From Pseudomonas xionganensis (GTDB taxonomy: Bacteria; Pseudomonadota; Gammaproteobacteria; Pseudomonadales; Pseudomonadaceae): 64,000 bases of DNA. The notes beneath the pieces are model-generated. The model did no database searches. It was given only the letters and a program-made list of their open reading frames with translations, and had not been told where the DNA came from. Position 1 is the stretch's first letter. Each line of letters starts with the position of its first letter. Location: positions 1 through 64,000 of the forward strand of contig NZ_WKJZ01000002.1 of assembly GCF_009763245.1 (NCBI RefSeq), read 5' to 3'. Below, piece after piece: positions 1 to 10,739 of this stretch. Made by a program: the position numbers and the translations under genes.

Positions 1-3
1 GAT

Positions 4-79
<76 letters not shown>

Positions 80-126
80 GAAACCTTGCGGTCGGCTCGC
101 AGCACTCAAGCGCTGCGACTGGAAAA

Positions 127-202
127 TGGCGTCCCCTAGGGGACTCGAACCCCTGTTACCGCCGTGAAAGGGCGGTGTCCTAGGCCACTAGACGAAGGGG
201 AC
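127..202 (-). tRNA. tRNA-Glu (anticodon TTC)
   Basis: 76-nt minus-strand cloverleaf beginning GTCCCCTTCGTCTAG and ending with encoded CCA; anticodon loop CTTTCAC gives TTC (Glu). The T-arm GGTTCGAGTCC is canonical. Identical copy at 375-450. It lies 47 bp from the flanking tRNA-Ala genes on both sides, so the array is probably one precursor transcript. Confidence 0.97.
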
Positions 203-249
203 GAAACCTTCGAACAACAAGGCCAGCACTAGGCTGGCCTGTCGGTGAT

Positions 250-325
<76 letters not shown>

Positions 326-374
326 AAAACCTTGCGGTTTGGCTGCAATGCCTAGGCACTGCGGCTGGAAATAG

Positions 375-450
375 TGGCGTCCCCTAGGGGACTCGAACCC
401 CTGTTACCGCCGTGAAAGGGCGGTGTCCTAGGCCACTAGACGAAGGGGAC
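375..450 (-). tRNA. tRNA-Glu (anticodon TTC), second copy
   Basis: Same 76-nt body as 127-202 with encoded CCA at 375-377. Encoding tRNA-Glu next to gltX, its cognate synthetase gene, on the same strand is a recurring arrangement in Pseudomonas. Confidence 0.97.
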
Positions 451-510
451 GCAAAACCCTTTTCGTAAATCAACCTGAGTTGATTCTGGCACTCCCGAAG
501 GAGTTGAGAT

Positions 511-586
<76 letters not shown>

Positions 587-700
587 ATCTCAAGGACGGG
601 GCGCATGTTAAGAGCGCCCCGCATGGCTGTCAACAACATTTTTTCTGCCAGCCAAAAGTTTTTGCCACTAGAACAATTACTTAGGGCCGCGCGAGGTCCC

Positions 701-763
701 GTAGGGTGCGCTACGCGCACCGCCGCAAGCGAGGATACCCCGGTGCGCACGGCGCCCCCCTAC
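701..763. repeat. Dispersed inverted repeat, family GTAGGGTGCGC
   Basis: GTAGGGTGCGC at the left is answered by GGTGCGCACGGCGCC...CCTAC at the right, giving an imperfect hairpin of about 63 bp that ends one base before the gltX stop codon. A second element with the same ends lies at 44236-44291. It may act as a 3' transcript stabiliser or terminator for gltX, or be an inserted REP/MITE-like unit; the function is inference. Confidence 0.7.
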
Positions 764-764
764 C

Positions 765-2246
765 TCAGGCAATGCTCGCCAGCAGCTTTTCCCATTCCTT
801 GTTTTCCTTCTTCGACACGCCACCGAGCAGTTCGATGGCCTGACGCAGGCGGAAGCGGGTCAGGTCCGGGCCGAGGATCTGCATGGCATCGAGCACCGAC
901 ACCGAGCTGGCCTGGCCGGTGATGGCGGCGAACATCAGCGGCATGGCATCACGCAGCTTCAGTTCCAGGTGCTCGACCACGGCCTGGATGCAGGCCGTGA
1001 TCTTGTCTTTTTCCCATTGGCGCAGGGCTTCGAGCTTCCACAGGATCAGCTGCATCACCTGGCGTACCTGATCGGCGGACAGTTTCTTGCTCTCGAACAG
1101 TTTGGCATCCAAATTCAGCCCGCCGGCGAAGAAGAAGCTGGCCAGAGGCGCGATCTGACTGAAGGTCTCCACCCGCCCCTGCACATGGGGGGCGATCTGC
1201 ATCAGGTAGTTGGAGTTGAACGCCCACTTCTGCGCAGCGGCGGCGAAGTCCTCGACGCTCAGCTCGCGCATCCACTGGCCGTTAAGCCAGGACAGCTTCT
1301 CCAGATCGAAGATCGGCCCGCCCAGGGAGACCCGATTGATATCGAAGTGCTCGATCATCTCGTCGAGGCTGAATTTTTCGCGCTCGTCTGGCATCGACCA
1401 GCCCATACGGCCGAGGTAGTTGAGCATGGCCTGGGGCAGGAAACCCATGCGCTCGTAGAAGGTGATGCTGGTGGGGTTCTTGCGCTTGGACAGCTTGCTC
1501 TTGTCCGGATTGCGCAGCAGCGGCATATAGCACAGCTGCGGCTTGTCCCAGCCGAAGTACTCGTACAGCAGGATCAGCTTGGGCGCCGACGGCAGCCATT
1601 CCTCGCCGCGCAGCACGTGGGTGATGCCCATCAGATGGTCGTCCACCACGTTGGCCAGGAAGTAGGTCGGCAGGCCATCGGTCTTCATCAGCACCTGCAT
1701 GTCCATGCGATCCCAGGGGATCTCCACTTCGCCACGCAGCATATCCGGCACCACGCACACGCCTTCGCTCGGCACCTTCATGCGCACCACATTGGGCTCG
1801 CCGGCGGCCAGACGCTGCTGTACTTCCTCAGCGGACAGGTGCATGCAGTGGCCGTCGTAACGCGGCGTCTGCTTGGCTTCCATCTGTTCGGCGCGCAGCT
1901 TGTCCAGGCGCTCGGCACTGCAGAAGCAGTGGAAGGCATGGCCCTTTTCCACCAGCTCGGCGCTGTACTTCTGGTAGATCGGGCCGCGCTCGCTCTGCCG
2001 ATACGGGCCGTGGGGGCCGCCGACATCCGGGCCTTCGCTCCATTCGATGCCCAGCCAGCGCAGGGCGTCGTAGATCTGCTGCTCGGACTCACGGGTCGAG
2101 CGCAACTGGTCGGTGTCCTCGATACGCAGAATAAATTCGCCGCCGTGCTGCCGGGCAAAGCACATATTGAACAGGGCGATATAGGCGGTGCCTACATGGG
2201 GGTCGCCGGTGGGCGATGGCGCGATACGGGTACGAACGGTAGTCAT
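765..2246 (-). CDS. gltX: Glutamyl-tRNA synthetase
   Basis: 493 residues, the usual length of bacterial GluRS. It charges tRNA-Glu with glutamate using ATP in the cytoplasm. The N-terminus begins [19 protein letters not shown], which holds the class I HIGH-type signature (PHVG), and the KMSKS-type motif appears as SKLSKR near residue 253. The C-terminal anticodon-binding helices are intact. Two tRNA-Glu genes lie directly downstream on the same strand. Upstream, uvrB is on the same strand with an 87-bp gap. The ATG at 2246 is the only good start before the conserved TRIAPSPTG block. Confidence 0.97.
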   Translation of the reverse strand: MTTVRTRIAPSPTGDPHVGTAYIALFNMCFARQHGGEFILRIEDTDQLRSTRESEQQIYDALRWLGIEWSEGPDVGGPHGPYRQSERGPIYQKYSAELVEKGHAFHCFCSAERLDKLRAEQMEAKQTPRYDGHCMHLSAEEVQQRLAAGEPNVVRMKVPSEGVCVVPDMLRGEVEIPWDRMDMQVLMKTDGLPTYFLANVVDDHLMGITHVLRGEEWLPSAPKLILLYEYFGWDKPQLCYMPLLRNPDKSKLSKRKNPTSITFYERMGFLPQAMLNYLGRMGWSMPDEREKFSLDEMIEHFDINRVSLGGPIFDLEKLSWLNGQWMRELSVEDFAAAAQKWAFNSNYLMQIAPHVQGRVETFSQIAPLASFFFAGGLNLDAKLFESKKLSADQVRQVMQLILWKLEALRQWEKDKITACIQAVVEHLELKLRDAMPLMFAAITGQASSVSVLDAMQILGPDLTRFRLRQAIELLGGVSKKENKEWEKLLASIA

Positions 2247-2333
2247 GGCGGCTCTCAGGCAGGCAAAGCGAAAAAATCAAGGCGGCGATATTAGCAGCCC
2301 TGCCCTACCCGCCTCCAGCGCCCGCCGCCAGAC

Positions 2334-4349
2334 TTATACCTGCAGCAGGCGGTCGCGCAGCTTCTGGATCTCGTCACGCAGCTGGGCGGCGGCCTCGAAT
2401 TCCAGGTCACGGGCAAGGGCATACATCTTCTCTTCCAGCTGACGGATGCGCTTGGTGATCTCGCTGGGCGAACGCAGCTCGTTCTCGTAGCGGGCACTTT
2501 CCTCCGCTGCCTTGGCCATGCCCTTGCGCTTGTTGCTGCGCGAGCCCGGCACGGTGGCGCCTTCGAGAATGTCCTGCACATCCTTGAACACGCCCTTGGG
2601 CACGATGCCATTAGCCTCGTTGAAGGCAATCTGCTTGTTACGCCGCCGCTCGGTCTCGCCGATGGCGCGCTCCATGGAGCCGGTCATGCGGTCGGCATAG
2701 AGAATCGCCTTGCCGTTGAGGTTGCGCGCGGCGCGGCCGATGGTCTGGATCAGCGAACGCTCGGAGCGCAGAAAGCCCTCCTTGTCCGCATCGAGAATCG
2801 CCACCAGGGACACTTCCGGCATATCCAGGCCTTCGCGCAGCAGGTTGATCCCCACCAGCACGTCGAAGGCGCCGATACGCAGGTCGCGGATGATCTCGAC
2901 CCGCTCCACCGTGTCGATATCCGAGTGCAAATAACGCACCTTGACCCCGTGGTCGCCCAGGTAATCGGTCAAATCCTCGGCCATGCGCTTGGTCAGGGTG
3001 GTGACCAGCACCCGCTCCTCGATGGCCACCCGCTTGTGGATTTCCGAGAGCAGATCATCGACCTGGGTCAGCGCCGGGCGCACCTCGATCTCGGGGTCGA
3101 CCAGCCCCGTGGGGCGCACCACCTGCTCGATCACCCGCCCGGCATGCTCGGCCTCGTAAGGCCCTGGCGTGGCGGACACGAAGATGGTCTGCGGGCTGGC
3201 CGCCTCCCACTCCTCAAAACGCATGGGCCTGTTGTCCAGCGCCGAGGGTAGGCGGAAACCATATTCCACCAGAGTTTCCTTGCGCGAGCGGTCGCCCTTG
3301 TACATGGCGCCAACCTGGGGCACCGAGACGTGGGATTCGTCGATCACCAGCAGGGCCTGATCCGGCAGATAGTCATAGAGGGTCGGCGGCGGCTCGCCAG
3401 GACCGCGCCCGGAGAGGTAGCGCGAGTAGTTTTCGATGCCGTTGCAGTAACCCAGCTCCAGAATCATCTCCAGATCGAAGCGGGTGCGCTGCTCCAGGCG
3501 CTGGGCTTCCACCAGCTTATTGTTGCTGCGCAGATAGTCCAGACGCTCCTTGAGCTCGACCTTGATCTGCTCCACCGCCTCCAGCAGGGTTTCCCGCGGG
3601 GTCACATAGTGGCTCTTGGGGTAGAAGGTGAAGCGCGGCAGCTTGCGGATCACCTCGCCGGTCAGCGGATCGAAGGCGGCGATACTTTCCACTTCGTCAT
3701 CGAACAGTTCGATGCGAATGGCTTCCAGGTCGGATTCCGCCGGGAAAATATCGATCACATCGCCGCGCACGCGGAAGGTGGCGCGGGCGAAATCCATGTC
3801 GTTGCGGGTGTATTGCAGGTCGGCCAGGCGACGCAGCAAGGCGCGCTGGTCCATTTTGTCGCCGCGATCGACATGCAGCACCATCTTCAGATAGGACTCA
3901 GGGCTGCCCAGACCGTAGATACACGACACCGTGGTGACGATGATCGCATCCGGCCGTTCCAGCAGCGCCTTGGTCGCCGACAGGCGCATCTGCTCGATAT
4001 GATCGTTGATCGAGGCGTCCTTCTCGATAAAGGTATCGGAGGACGGCACATAGGCTTCCGGCTGGTAGTAGTCGTAATAGGAAACGAAATACTCCACCGC
4101 ATTGTTCGGAAAGAAGCTCTTGAACTCACCGTACAGCTGCGCCGCCAGGGTCTTGTTCGGCGCCAACACCAGGGTCGGGCGCTGCACCTGGGCGATCACA
4201 TTGGCGATGGAAAAGGTCTTGCCCGAGCCGGTCACCCCCAGCAGGGTCTGGTGCGACAGGCCCGCCTCCAGCCCTTCGACCATCTGCCGGATCGCCTCGG
4301 GCTGATCGCCAGCCGGCTGGAAACGGGTGACCAGTTGAAACTCGGACAT
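2334..4349 (-). CDS. uvrB: Excinuclease ABC subunit B
   Basis: 671 residues, standard UvrB length. UvrB verifies DNA damage handed over by UvrA and recruits UvrC for incision in nucleotide excision repair. The Walker A motif GVTGSGKT lies near residue 40; the beta-hairpin region [12 protein letters not shown], helicase motifs DESH and TIGRAARN, and a C-terminal UVR motif ([20 protein letters not shown]) are visible. The reading frame stays open upstream to 4655, but I place the start at 4349 ([17 protein letters not shown]) because this matches the conserved UvrB N-terminus and the upstream part is unlike any UvrB. Confidence 0.97.
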   Translation of the reverse strand: MSEFQLVTRFQPAGDQPEAIRQMVEGLEAGLSHQTLLGVTGSGKTFSIANVIAQVQRPTLVLAPNKTLAAQLYGEFKSFFPNNAVEYFVSYYDYYQPEAYVPSSDTFIEKDASINDHIEQMRLSATKALLERPDAIIVTTVSCIYGLGSPESYLKMVLHVDRGDKMDQRALLRRLADLQYTRNDMDFARATFRVRGDVIDIFPAESDLEAIRIELFDDEVESIAAFDPLTGEVIRKLPRFTFYPKSHYVTPRETLLEAVEQIKVELKERLDYLRSNNKLVEAQRLEQRTRFDLEMILELGYCNGIENYSRYLSGRGPGEPPPTLYDYLPDQALLVIDESHVSVPQVGAMYKGDRSRKETLVEYGFRLPSALDNRPMRFEEWEAASPQTIFVSATPGPYEAEHAGRVIEQVVRPTGLVDPEIEVRPALTQVDDLLSEIHKRVAIEERVLVTTLTKRMAEDLTDYLGDHGVKVRYLHSDIDTVERVEIIRDLRIGAFDVLVGINLLREGLDMPEVSLVAILDADKEGFLRSERSLIQTIGRAARNLNGKAILYADRMTGSMERAIGETERRRNKQIAFNEANGIVPKGVFKDVQDILEGATVPGSRSNKRKGMAKAAEESARYENELRSPSEITKRIRQLEEKMYALARDLEFEAAAQLRDEIQKLRDRLLQV

Positions 4350-4536
4350 GCAAGACCTCGACAAGCGGTTGTGACGCCCGGGCAAACAAGGCGTCAAAAC
4401 AGGCGAAAAGCCTGTGTCCGCTGTCGCGGCACAGGGTATGGCTGGGTATACTACCGGCCGATTTGCGCAACCCCTAGCCCAAGTCGTCGCTAGGCGTTGC
4501 TGACACCCACCCTCCTCTATCCGAGTTCCTGCCTCC

Positions 4537-5733
4537 ATGAGTCTGTTCTCTGCCGTCGAAATGGCTCCGCGCGACCCCATCCTGGGCCTTAACGAAGCAT
4601 TCAACGCCGATACCCGCACCGACAAGGTCAACCTGGGCGTCGGGGTGTATTTCACCGAGGACGGAAAAATTCCCCTGCTGCGGGCCGTAGCCCAGGCAGA
4701 AAAAGCCCTGACCGAAGCCCAGGCACCGCGCGGCTACCTGCCGATTGAAGGCATCGCCGCCTACGACCAGGCTGTGCAGACCCTGCTGTTTGGCGCCGAC
4801 TCGCCCCTGCTCCGTGACGGTCGAGTGATTACCACCCAGTCTATCGGTGGTACCGGCGCGCTGAAGATCGGTGCAGACTTCCTCAAGCGCCTGCTGCCGG
4901 GCGCCACCGTGGCCATCAGCGATCCGAGCTGGGAAAACCACCGCGCCCTGTTCGAAGCCGCCGGTTTCCCGGTGCAGAACTACCGTTATTACGACGCTGC
5001 CAGCCATGGTCTGAATCACGCCGGCATGCTGGACGATCTCAAAGCCCTGCCACCGCGCTCCATCGTGGTGCTGCACGCCTGCTGCCACAACCCCACCGGC
5101 GTCGACCTGAGCCTGGACGACTGGCGCGCCGTGGTAGACATCCTCCGTGAGCGCGAGCATGTGCCCTTCCTCGACATCGCCTACCAAGGCTTTGGTGACG
5201 GCATCGAAGAGGACGCCGCCGCCGTGCGCCTGTTCGCCCAGTCGGACCTGACCTTCTTCGTTTCCAGCTCCTTCTCCAAGTCCTTCTCGCTGTACGGCGA
5301 GCGCGTCGGCGCCCTGTCCATCGTCACCGGCTCCAAGGATGAAAGCGGCCCGGTACTGTCCCAGGTCAAGCGCGTGATCCGCACCAACTACTCCAACCCG
5401 CCGACCCACGGCGCCAAGGTCGTGGCCAACGTGCTGACCAACCCGGAACTGCGTGCCCTGTGGGAAGCGGAACTGGCCGAGATGCGCGAACGTATCCGCG
5501 GCATGCGCGAAGCCATGGTGGCCCAACTGGCCGAACTGGCGCCGAACCACGACTTCAGCTTTGTGGCCCGCCAGCGCGGCATGTTCTCCTACTCGGGCCT
5601 GTCCGCCGAGCAGGTGGAACGCCTGAAGAACGAGTTCGCCATCTATGCCGTCGGCACCGGCCGCATCTGCGTCGCGGCGCTTAACCAGCGCAACCTGCCG
5701 GCCGTTACCCAGGCCATTGCCAAGGTGCTTTAA
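4537..5733 (+). CDS. Aspartate/aromatic amino acid aminotransferase (class I, PLP)
   Basis: 398 residues of fold-type I aminotransferase, family of TyrB/AspC/PhhC. It exchanges the amino group between aromatic or dicarboxylic amino acids and 2-oxoglutarate. The start [18 protein letters not shown] and NLGVGVY are family hallmarks; the substrate-binding stretch CCHNPTGVD and the PLP Schiff-base lysine K248 in [16 protein letters not shown] are present. It is divergent from uvrB, a neighbour pair also found in P. aeruginosa. A strong terminator follows. Sequence alone does not settle aromatic versus aspartate preference, so no symbol is given. Confidence 0.93.
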   Translation: MSLFSAVEMAPRDPILGLNEAFNADTRTDKVNLGVGVYFTEDGKIPLLRAVAQAEKALTEAQAPRGYLPIEGIAAYDQAVQTLLFGADSPLLRDGRVITTQSIGGTGALKIGADFLKRLLPGATVAISDPSWENHRALFEAAGFPVQNYRYYDAASHGLNHAGMLDDLKALPPRSIVVLHACCHNPTGVDLSLDDWRAVVDILREREHVPFLDIAYQGFGDGIEEDAAAVRLFAQSDLTFFVSSSFSKSFSLYGERVGALSIVTGSKDESGPVLSQVKRVIRTNYSNPPTHGAKVVANVLTNPELRALWEAELAEMRERIRGMREAMVAQLAELAPNHDFSFVARQRGMFSYSGLSAEQVERLKNEFAIYAVGTGRICVAALNQRNLPAVTQAIAKVL

Positions 5734-5740
5734 ACGATTC

Positions 5741-5776
5741 AAAGGGGAAGCCAACAAGGGTTGACTTCCCCTTTTT
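5741..5776 (+). terminator. Rho-independent terminator of the aminotransferase gene
   Basis: AAAGGGGAAG (5741-5750) pairs with CTTCCCCTTT (5764-5773), followed by a T-run. It starts 8 bp after the stop codon and ends 24 bp before tRNA-Asn, so it separates the two transcripts. Confidence 0.85.
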
Positions 5777-5800
5777 AATCAGTAGGATACGCACCGTTGT

Positions 5801-5876
5801 TCCGCGATAGCTCAGTCGGTAGAGCAAATGACTGTTAATCATTGGGTCCCTGGTTCGAGTCCAGGTCGCGGAGCCA
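5801..5876 (+). tRNA. tRNA-Asn (anticodon GTT)
   Basis: 76-nt plus-strand cloverleaf TCCGCGATAGCTCAG... with encoded CCA at 5874-5876. The anticodon arm ATGACTGTTAATCAT carries GTT (Asn). Single copy in the window, followed immediately by a terminator. Confidence 0.97.
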
Positions 5877-5881
5877 AATTC

Positions 5882-5912
5882 AAAAGCCTCGGTTAATACC
5901 GGGGCTTTTTTA
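5882..5912 (+). terminator. Rho-independent terminator after tRNA-Asn
   Basis: AAAAGCCTCGGT pairs with ACCGGGGCTTTTTT (one G-T pair) around a TAAT loop, six bases downstream of the tRNA CCA end. Confidence 0.85.
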
Positions 5913-5986
5913 TGCCTGTCGGACTCTCGCCAGGGGCTGCGTCCGAGGCTATGGCTACAACTTAATACGGTGTAGCCGGCCGTTTT

Positions 5987-6060
5987 TGTAGGGTGGATGT
6001 CGCTTTTTACATCCACCGGGCAATGCCATGGTGGATCGGTGAAGCGTGATCCACCCTACA
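5987..6060. repeat. Inverted-repeat element with TGTAGGGTGGAT ends
   Basis: TGTAGGGTGGAT (5987-5998) is the exact reverse complement of ATCCACCCTACA (6049-6060). Inside are two more hairpins, GGATGT...ACATCC and TGGTGGATC...GATCCACC, so the 74 bp can fold into a branched structure. It sits between tRNA-Asn and the 3' end of apbC. It resembles the short palindromic elements scattered through Pseudomonas genomes; copy number cannot be judged from one window. Confidence 0.75.
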
Positions 6061-6072
6061 GCGCCAGCCTCC

Positions 6073-7161
6073 TTAATCCTCACTGACCTCAATACTCGGC
6101 ATCTGTTGCGCATCGGCCTGGGCAATACGCGCCGCCACACTGCGGGCAATTTCCTGATAGATCATGGCGATCTGGCTTTCCGGGTCGGCAATCGCGGTGG
6201 GCTTACCACCATCGGCCTGCATGCGAATGGCCATGGACAGCGGCAAGGAGGCCAGCAGATCGACACCGTACTGAGCCGCCAGCTTCTCGCCGCCGCCCTC
6301 GCCAAACAGATGCTCGGCATGGCCACAGTTGCTGCAGATATGCACGGCCATGTTTTCCACCACGCCCAGCACCGGGATATGCACCTTGCGGAACATCTCC
6401 ACGCCCTTCTTGGCATCCAGCAGAGCCAGATCCTGGGGCGTGGTAACGATCACTGCACCGGCCACCGGCACTTTCTGCGCCAGGGTCAGCTGGATATCAC
6501 CAGTGCCCGGCGGCATATCCACCACCAGGTAATCCAGGTCACTCCAGGCGGTCTGGGTGATCAGCTGCAACAGCGCGCCGCTGACCATGGGCCCGCGCCA
6601 GACCATGGGGGTGTTGTCGTCGGCGAGAAAGGCCATGGACATCACCTGCACCCCATGGGCCTCAAGCGGCACAAACCACTTTTGATCCCTGACCTCAGGC
6701 CGGGTGCCAGGTGCAATACCGAACATAATGCCCTGGCTCGGCCCGTAGATATCCGCATCGAGAATGCCCACCCGAGCCCCTTCACGAGCCAGGGCCAGGG
6801 CCAGGTTGGCGGCGGTGGTGGACTTGCCCACACCGCCCTTGCCGGAGGCCACGGCGATCACATTCTTCACATTGGCCAGGGCCGGCACCTGATCCTGCGC
6901 CTTGTGTGCTTCGATCACGCAGTCGATCTGCACCTGAGCCCGCTCGACACCGTCAAGGTTTTCCAGGGCCATCTGCAACATCTGCGCCCAGCCGCTCTTG
7001 AATAGACCAGCGGCATAACCCAACACCAGGCGCACCTTGATCTGGCCGCCCTGAATATCCACCTCACGCAGACAGCCGGCACTGACTGGGTCCTGATTCA
7101 GGTGCGGGTCGGTGTATTGGGACAGGGCGGCCTCGACCGCTGCGCGGGTAACGACACTCAT
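6073..7161 (-). CDS. apbC: Iron-sulfur cluster carrier ATPase ApbC/Mrp
   Basis: 362 residues. A MIP18/DUF59-like N-terminal domain (about 1-85) is followed by a ParA/MinD-type P-loop ATPase. ApbC/Mrp carries and transfers [4Fe-4S] clusters to apoproteins in the cytosol. The deviant Walker A is ASGKGGVGKSTTAANLALAL at about residues 106-125, with DADIYGPSQG after it and the CxxC pair in VHICSNCGHAEHLFG near residues 270-285, which is the cluster-binding site in the family. Divergent from metG with 156 bp between the starts, the same pairing as in P. aeruginosa. Confidence 0.95.
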   Translation of the reverse strand: MSVVTRAAVEAALSQYTDPHLNQDPVSAGCLREVDIQGGQIKVRLVLGYAAGLFKSGWAQMLQMALENLDGVERAQVQIDCVIEAHKAQDQVPALANVKNVIAVASGKGGVGKSTTAANLALALAREGARVGILDADIYGPSQGIMFGIAPGTRPEVRDQKWFVPLEAHGVQVMSMAFLADDNTPMVWRGPMVSGALLQLITQTAWSDLDYLVVDMPPGTGDIQLTLAQKVPVAGAVIVTTPQDLALLDAKKGVEMFRKVHIPVLGVVENMAVHICSNCGHAEHLFGEGGGEKLAAQYGVDLLASLPLSMAIRMQADGGKPTAIADPESQIAMIYQEIARSVAARIAQADAQQMPSIEVSED

Positions 7162-7317
7162 GGAAGACTCCGAAAGGCTGAGTAAAGCAGGCGGACATAT
7201 TAACCCAGGCCAACCTCATTGGTGCGCACCGGCAGGCATTGCCCCCGCAAGGGTGAAAAATATCCGCTGCCCCTATATAGTTGCCGGCTTCCCTGAGTTA
7301 CCAGTGCAGCCGATCCC

Positions 7318-9363
7318 ATGAGCCAAGCCCGCAAGATTCTCGTTACCAGCGCCCTGCCCTACGCCAACGGTTCGATCCACCTGGGTCATATGCTCGAATA
7401 TATCCAGACCGATATGTGGGTGCGCTTCCAGAAACTGCGCGGCAACCAGGCCATCTACGTCTGCGCCGACGACGCCCATGGCTCGGCCATCATGCTGCGC
7501 GCCGAGAAGGAAGGCATCACCCCCGAGCAGCTGATCGCCAATGTGCAGGCCGAACATACCGCCGACTTTGCCGATTTTCTGGTGAATTTCGACAACTACC
7601 ATTCGACTCACTCGATTGAGAACCGCGAGCTGGCCTCCTCCATCTATCTGGCCCTGCGTGACAAGGGCCATATCGCCACCCGCTCGGTAACCCAGTACTT
7701 CGACCCCGAGAAGGGCATGTTCCTCGCCGACCGCTTTATCAAGGGCACCTGCCCCAAGTGTGCGGCCGAGGACCAGTACGGCGACAACTGCGAGAAATGC
7801 GGCGCCACCTACGAGCCCACCGAGCTGAAGAACCCACGCTCGGCGATTTCCGGCGCCGTGCCGGAGCTGCGCGACTCCAAGCACTTCTTCTTCAAGCTGC
7901 CGGACTTCGAGGCCATGCTCAAGCAGTGGACCCGCAGCGGCGCCCTGCAGGATGCGGTGGCCAACAAGATCGCCGAATGGCTGGATTCCGGTCTGCAGGA
8001 ATGGGATATCAGCCGCGATGCGCCCTACTTCGGCTTCGAGATCCCCGACGAGCCGGGCAAGTACTTCTACGTTTGGCTGGATGCACCGATCGGCTATATG
8101 GCCAGCTTCAAGAACCTCTGCGCCCGTACCCCCGAGCTGGATTTCGATGCCTTCTGGGGCAAGGACTCCACGGCCGAGCTGTATCACTTTATCGGCAAGG
8201 ACATCGTCAACTTCCATACCCTGTTCTGGCCGGCCATGCTCGAAGGCGCGGGTTACCGCAAGCCCACCGCGGTAGCCGTGCACGGCTACCTGACGGTCAA
8301 CGGGCAGAAGATGTCCAAGTCGCGCGGCACCTTTATCAAGGCGCGCACCTACCTGGATCACCTCAACCCGGAATACCTGCGCTACTACTACGCGGCCAAG
8401 CTGGGCCGCGGCGTGGATGACCTGGACCTGAACCTGGAAGACTTCGTGCAGAAGGTCAATTCCGACCTGGTGGGCAAGGTGGTGAATATCGCCAGCCGCT
8501 GCGCCGGTTTTATCCACAAGGGCAATAACGGCGTGCTGGTGGCCGGCAATGCCGCCCCCGAGCTGACCGAGGCCTTCCAGGCCGCCGCGCCGAGCATCGC
8601 CGAAGCCTACGAGGCCCGCGACTTTGCCCGCGCCATGCGCGAGATCATGGCCCTGGCCGACCGCGCCAACGCCTGGATCGCCGACAAGGCGCCCTGGGCG
8701 CTGAACAAGGTGGAAGGCAAGCAGGCCGAGGTGCAGGCAATCTGTGCACTGGGCATCAACCTGTTCCGCCAGCTGGTGATCTTCCTGAAGCCGGTACTGC
8801 CAAAGCTGGCAGCCGACGCCGAGGCCTTCCTCAATGTACCGGCGCTGACCTGGGACGATCATCAGACCCTGCTGGCCAACCACCAGCTGAACCCCTTCAA
8901 CGCCCTGCTCACCCGAATCGAGCCGGCGAAGATCGAAGCCATGATCGAGGCCTCCAAAGAAGACCTGGCCGCCAGCGACGCCACTCCCGCTGCTGTACAG
9001 GGCAATGGCGAACTGACAAAAGACCCGCTGGCTGCCGAGATCAATTTCGACGCCTTTGCCGCGGTCGACCTGCGTATCGCCCTGATCGAGAAGTGCGAAT
9101 TCGTCGAGGGCGCCGACAAGCTGCTACGCCTGACCCTGGATATCGGCGATGCCAAGCGCAACGTGTTCAGCGGCATCAAGAGCGCCTACCCGGACCCGAG
9201 CAAGCTGGAAGGCCGCCTGACCCTGTATGTGGCCAACCTGGCGCCACGCAAGATGAAGTTCGGCATCAGCGAAGGCATGGTGCTGGCCGCCGGCCCCGGT
9301 GGTGAGGACATCTACCTGCTGAGCCCGGATGCCGGCGCCAAACCGGGCCAGCGGGTCAAATAA
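7318..9363 (+). CDS. metG: Methionyl-tRNA synthetase
   Basis: 681 residues. It charges tRNA-Met for initiation and elongation. HIGH-type motif HLGH near residue 21; zinc-knuckle cysteines CPKC...CEKC near residues 145-161; KMSKS with its first lysine at K331. Residues from about 575 form the C-terminal EMAP-II/Trbp111-like tRNA-binding domain ([15 protein letters not shown]), which dimerises the enzyme in the long bacterial form. Start ATG 7318 gives the family N-terminus [17 protein letters not shown]. The gene is monocistronic; the 219 bp after it precede rnfA. Confidence 0.97.
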   Translation: MSQARKILVTSALPYANGSIHLGHMLEYIQTDMWVRFQKLRGNQAIYVCADDAHGSAIMLRAEKEGITPEQLIANVQAEHTADFADFLVNFDNYHSTHSIENRELASSIYLALRDKGHIATRSVTQYFDPEKGMFLADRFIKGTCPKCAAEDQYGDNCEKCGATYEPTELKNPRSAISGAVPELRDSKHFFFKLPDFEAMLKQWTRSGALQDAVANKIAEWLDSGLQEWDISRDAPYFGFEIPDEPGKYFYVWLDAPIGYMASFKNLCARTPELDFDAFWGKDSTAELYHFIGKDIVNFHTLFWPAMLEGAGYRKPTAVAVHGYLTVNGQKMSKSRGTFIKARTYLDHLNPEYLRYYYAAKLGRGVDDLDLNLEDFVQKVNSDLVGKVVNIASRCAGFIHKGNNGVLVAGNAAPELTEAFQAAAPSIAEAYEARDFARAMREIMALADRANAWIADKAPWALNKVEGKQAEVQAICALGINLFRQLVIFLKPVLPKLAADAEAFLNVPALTWDDHQTLLANHQLNPFNALLTRIEPAKIEAMIEASKEDLAASDATPAAVQGNGELTKDPLAAEINFDAFAAVDLRIALIEKCEFVEGADKLLRLTLDIGDAKRNVFSGIKSAYPDPSKLEGRLTLYVANLAPRKMKFGISEGMVLAAGPGGEDIYLLSPDAGAKPGQRVK

Positions 9364-9502
9364 GCCTGCGCAGCCAGCTGTTGCAGGCTGCGCTAGCCTT
9401 ATGCCGATACCTTAGGGTGGCTGATCCAGCTTGTCTGGCTGGGTCGGCTTACCGATAATAGCCGCCCCTAAACAGAGTAAGTCGCGCAGCGACGTCATCC
9501 TT

Positions 9503-9545
9503 TTAGCCTTCTCCGGGAGAAGGTGGCGCGCAGCGCCGGATGAGG
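9503..9545. repeat. Short hairpin repeat, family CTTCTCCGGGAGAAG
   Basis: AGCCTTCTCCGGGAGAAGGTGG is palindromic (CCTTCTCC/GGAGAAGG), followed by GCGCGCAGCGC and GGATGAGGG. A related CCCTCTCC/GGGAGAGGG hairpin is at 31563-31584. Located in the 219-bp metG-rnfA gap, which otherwise shows no gene. It may terminate metG transcription, although no T-run follows. Confidence 0.5.
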
Positions 9546-9582
9546 GAAATGGCCTTTTGCCCGTCCATCAATGGAACCCGCA

Positions 9583-10167
9583 ATGACCGAACTCGCCTTG
9601 ATCATGGTCAGCGCCATCCTGGTCAACAATTTCGTGCTGGTGCAGTTTCTCGGCCTGTGCCCCTTTATGGGCGTGTCGAAGAAGATCGAGACGGCCATCG
9701 GCCTGTCCCTGGCCACCACTTTTGTGCTGACCCTGGCGGCCATGTGCAGCTATCTGGTGCAGCAGTACGTGCTCAAGCCGCTGGACCTGGAATACCTGCG
9801 CACCATCAGCTTTATCCTGGTGATCGCGGTGACCGTGCAGTTCACCGAGATGGTGGTGAACAAGACCAGCCCCCTGCTCTACCGGGTGCTGGGCATCTTT
9901 CTGCCACTGATCACCACCAACTGCATCGTCCTGGGCGTGGCCCTGCTCAACGCCAACAAGGCCGAGTTCACCTTTATCACCGCCACCGCCAACGGCTTTG
10001 CCGCCGGCCTGGGCTTCTCCCTGGTGCTGGTGCTGTTCGCCGCCATGCGTGAGCGCATCGCCATTGCCGATGTGCCCAAATCCTTCCAGGGTGCGGCCAT
10101 CGGCATGATCACCGCCGGATTGATGTCCCTGGCCTTTATGGGCTTTACCGGGCTGATCAAGCTATGA
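9583..10167 (+). CDS. rnfA: Ion-translocating oxidoreductase subunit A
   Basis: 194 residues, six predicted membrane helices, RnfA/NqrE family. RnfA and RnfE form the core of the inner-membrane Rnf complex that couples ferredoxin and NAD oxidoreduction to Na+ or H+ movement. The signature [22 protein letters not shown] near the N-terminus and ITTNCIVLG later are diagnostic and hold the conserved cysteines of the buried cluster. The frame opens at 9571 (ATG), but the ATG at 9583 gives the conserved start [16 protein letters not shown] and has GGAA at 9573-9576 as a ribosome site. First gene of a tightly overlapping operon; it overlaps rnfB by 4 bp. Confidence 0.96.
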   Translation: MTELALIMVSAILVNNFVLVQFLGLCPFMGVSKKIETAIGLSLATTFVLTLAAMCSYLVQQYVLKPLDLEYLRTISFILVIAVTVQFTEMVVNKTSPLLYRVLGIFLPLITTNCIVLGVALLNANKAEFTFITATANGFAAGLGFSLVLVLFAAMRERIAIADVPKSFQGAAIGMITAGLMSLAFMGFTGLIKL

Positions 10168-10739
10168 GCCTGGTGCTGATCGCCGTCCTTGCCCTGCTCG
10201 GCCTGTGCCTGCTGGCCGGTGCCATCCTTGGCTTCGCGGCAGTGCGCTTCAAGGTCGAGGGCGACCCCATCGCCGAGCAGATCAACGCCCTGCTGCCGCA
10301 AACCCAGTGCGGCCAGTGCGGCTACCCGGGCTGCAAGCCCTACGCCGAGGCGATTGCCGGCGGCGACAAGATCAACAAGTGTCCACCCGGTGGCGAAGCG
10401 ACCATCCAAGCCCTGGCCGACCTGCTGGATGTCGAGCCCGAGCCACTGGATGCGGTGGAAGGCGAAAAGCCGCAGATGGTCGCCTATATCCGCGAGGCCG
10501 AATGCATCGGCTGCACCAAGTGCATCCAGGCCTGCCCGGTGGACGCCATCGTCGGCGCCGCGCGGCAGATGCATACGGTGATCGTCAGCGAATGCACCGG
10601 CTGCGACCTGTGTGTCGAGCCCTGCCCGGTGGACTGCATCGACATGATCCCGGTGGGCAGCACGGTGCAGACGTGGAAGTGGGACAAGCCGCTGGCCCCC
10701 GGCCAGCTGATCACCAGTGACCGGGAGCAGGCTGCATGA
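10164..10739 (+). CDS. rnfB: Ion-translocating oxidoreductase subunit B
   Basis: 191 residues. One N-terminal membrane helix (about 1-25), then a 4Fe-4S domain with CGQCGYPGC, and two ferredoxin-type motifs [12 protein letters not shown] and [12 protein letters not shown]. RnfB takes electrons from or to ferredoxin and passes them along the Rnf complex on the cytoplasmic side. ATGA overlaps join it to rnfA (start) and rnfC (end), which implies translational coupling. Confidence 0.96.
   Translation: MSLVLIAVLALLGLCLLAGAILGFAAVRFKVEGDPIAEQINALLPQTQCGQCGYPGCKPYAEAIAGGDKINKCPPGGEATIQALADLLDVEPEPLDAVEGEKPQMVAYIREAECIGCTKCIQACPVDAIVGAARQMHTVIVSECTGCDLCVEPCPVDCIDMIPVGSTVQTWKWDKPLAPGQLITSDREQAA

Noticed and set aside
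3330..4493. 387-residue open frame antisense to uvrB
   Set aside because: Covers the conserved UvrB coding sequence; His/Gln/Arg-rich shadow.
4350..4655. N-terminal extension of UvrB
   Set aside because: No UvrB has such an extension, and the ATG at 4349 matches the conserved start. The region overlaps the divergent aminotransferase gene.
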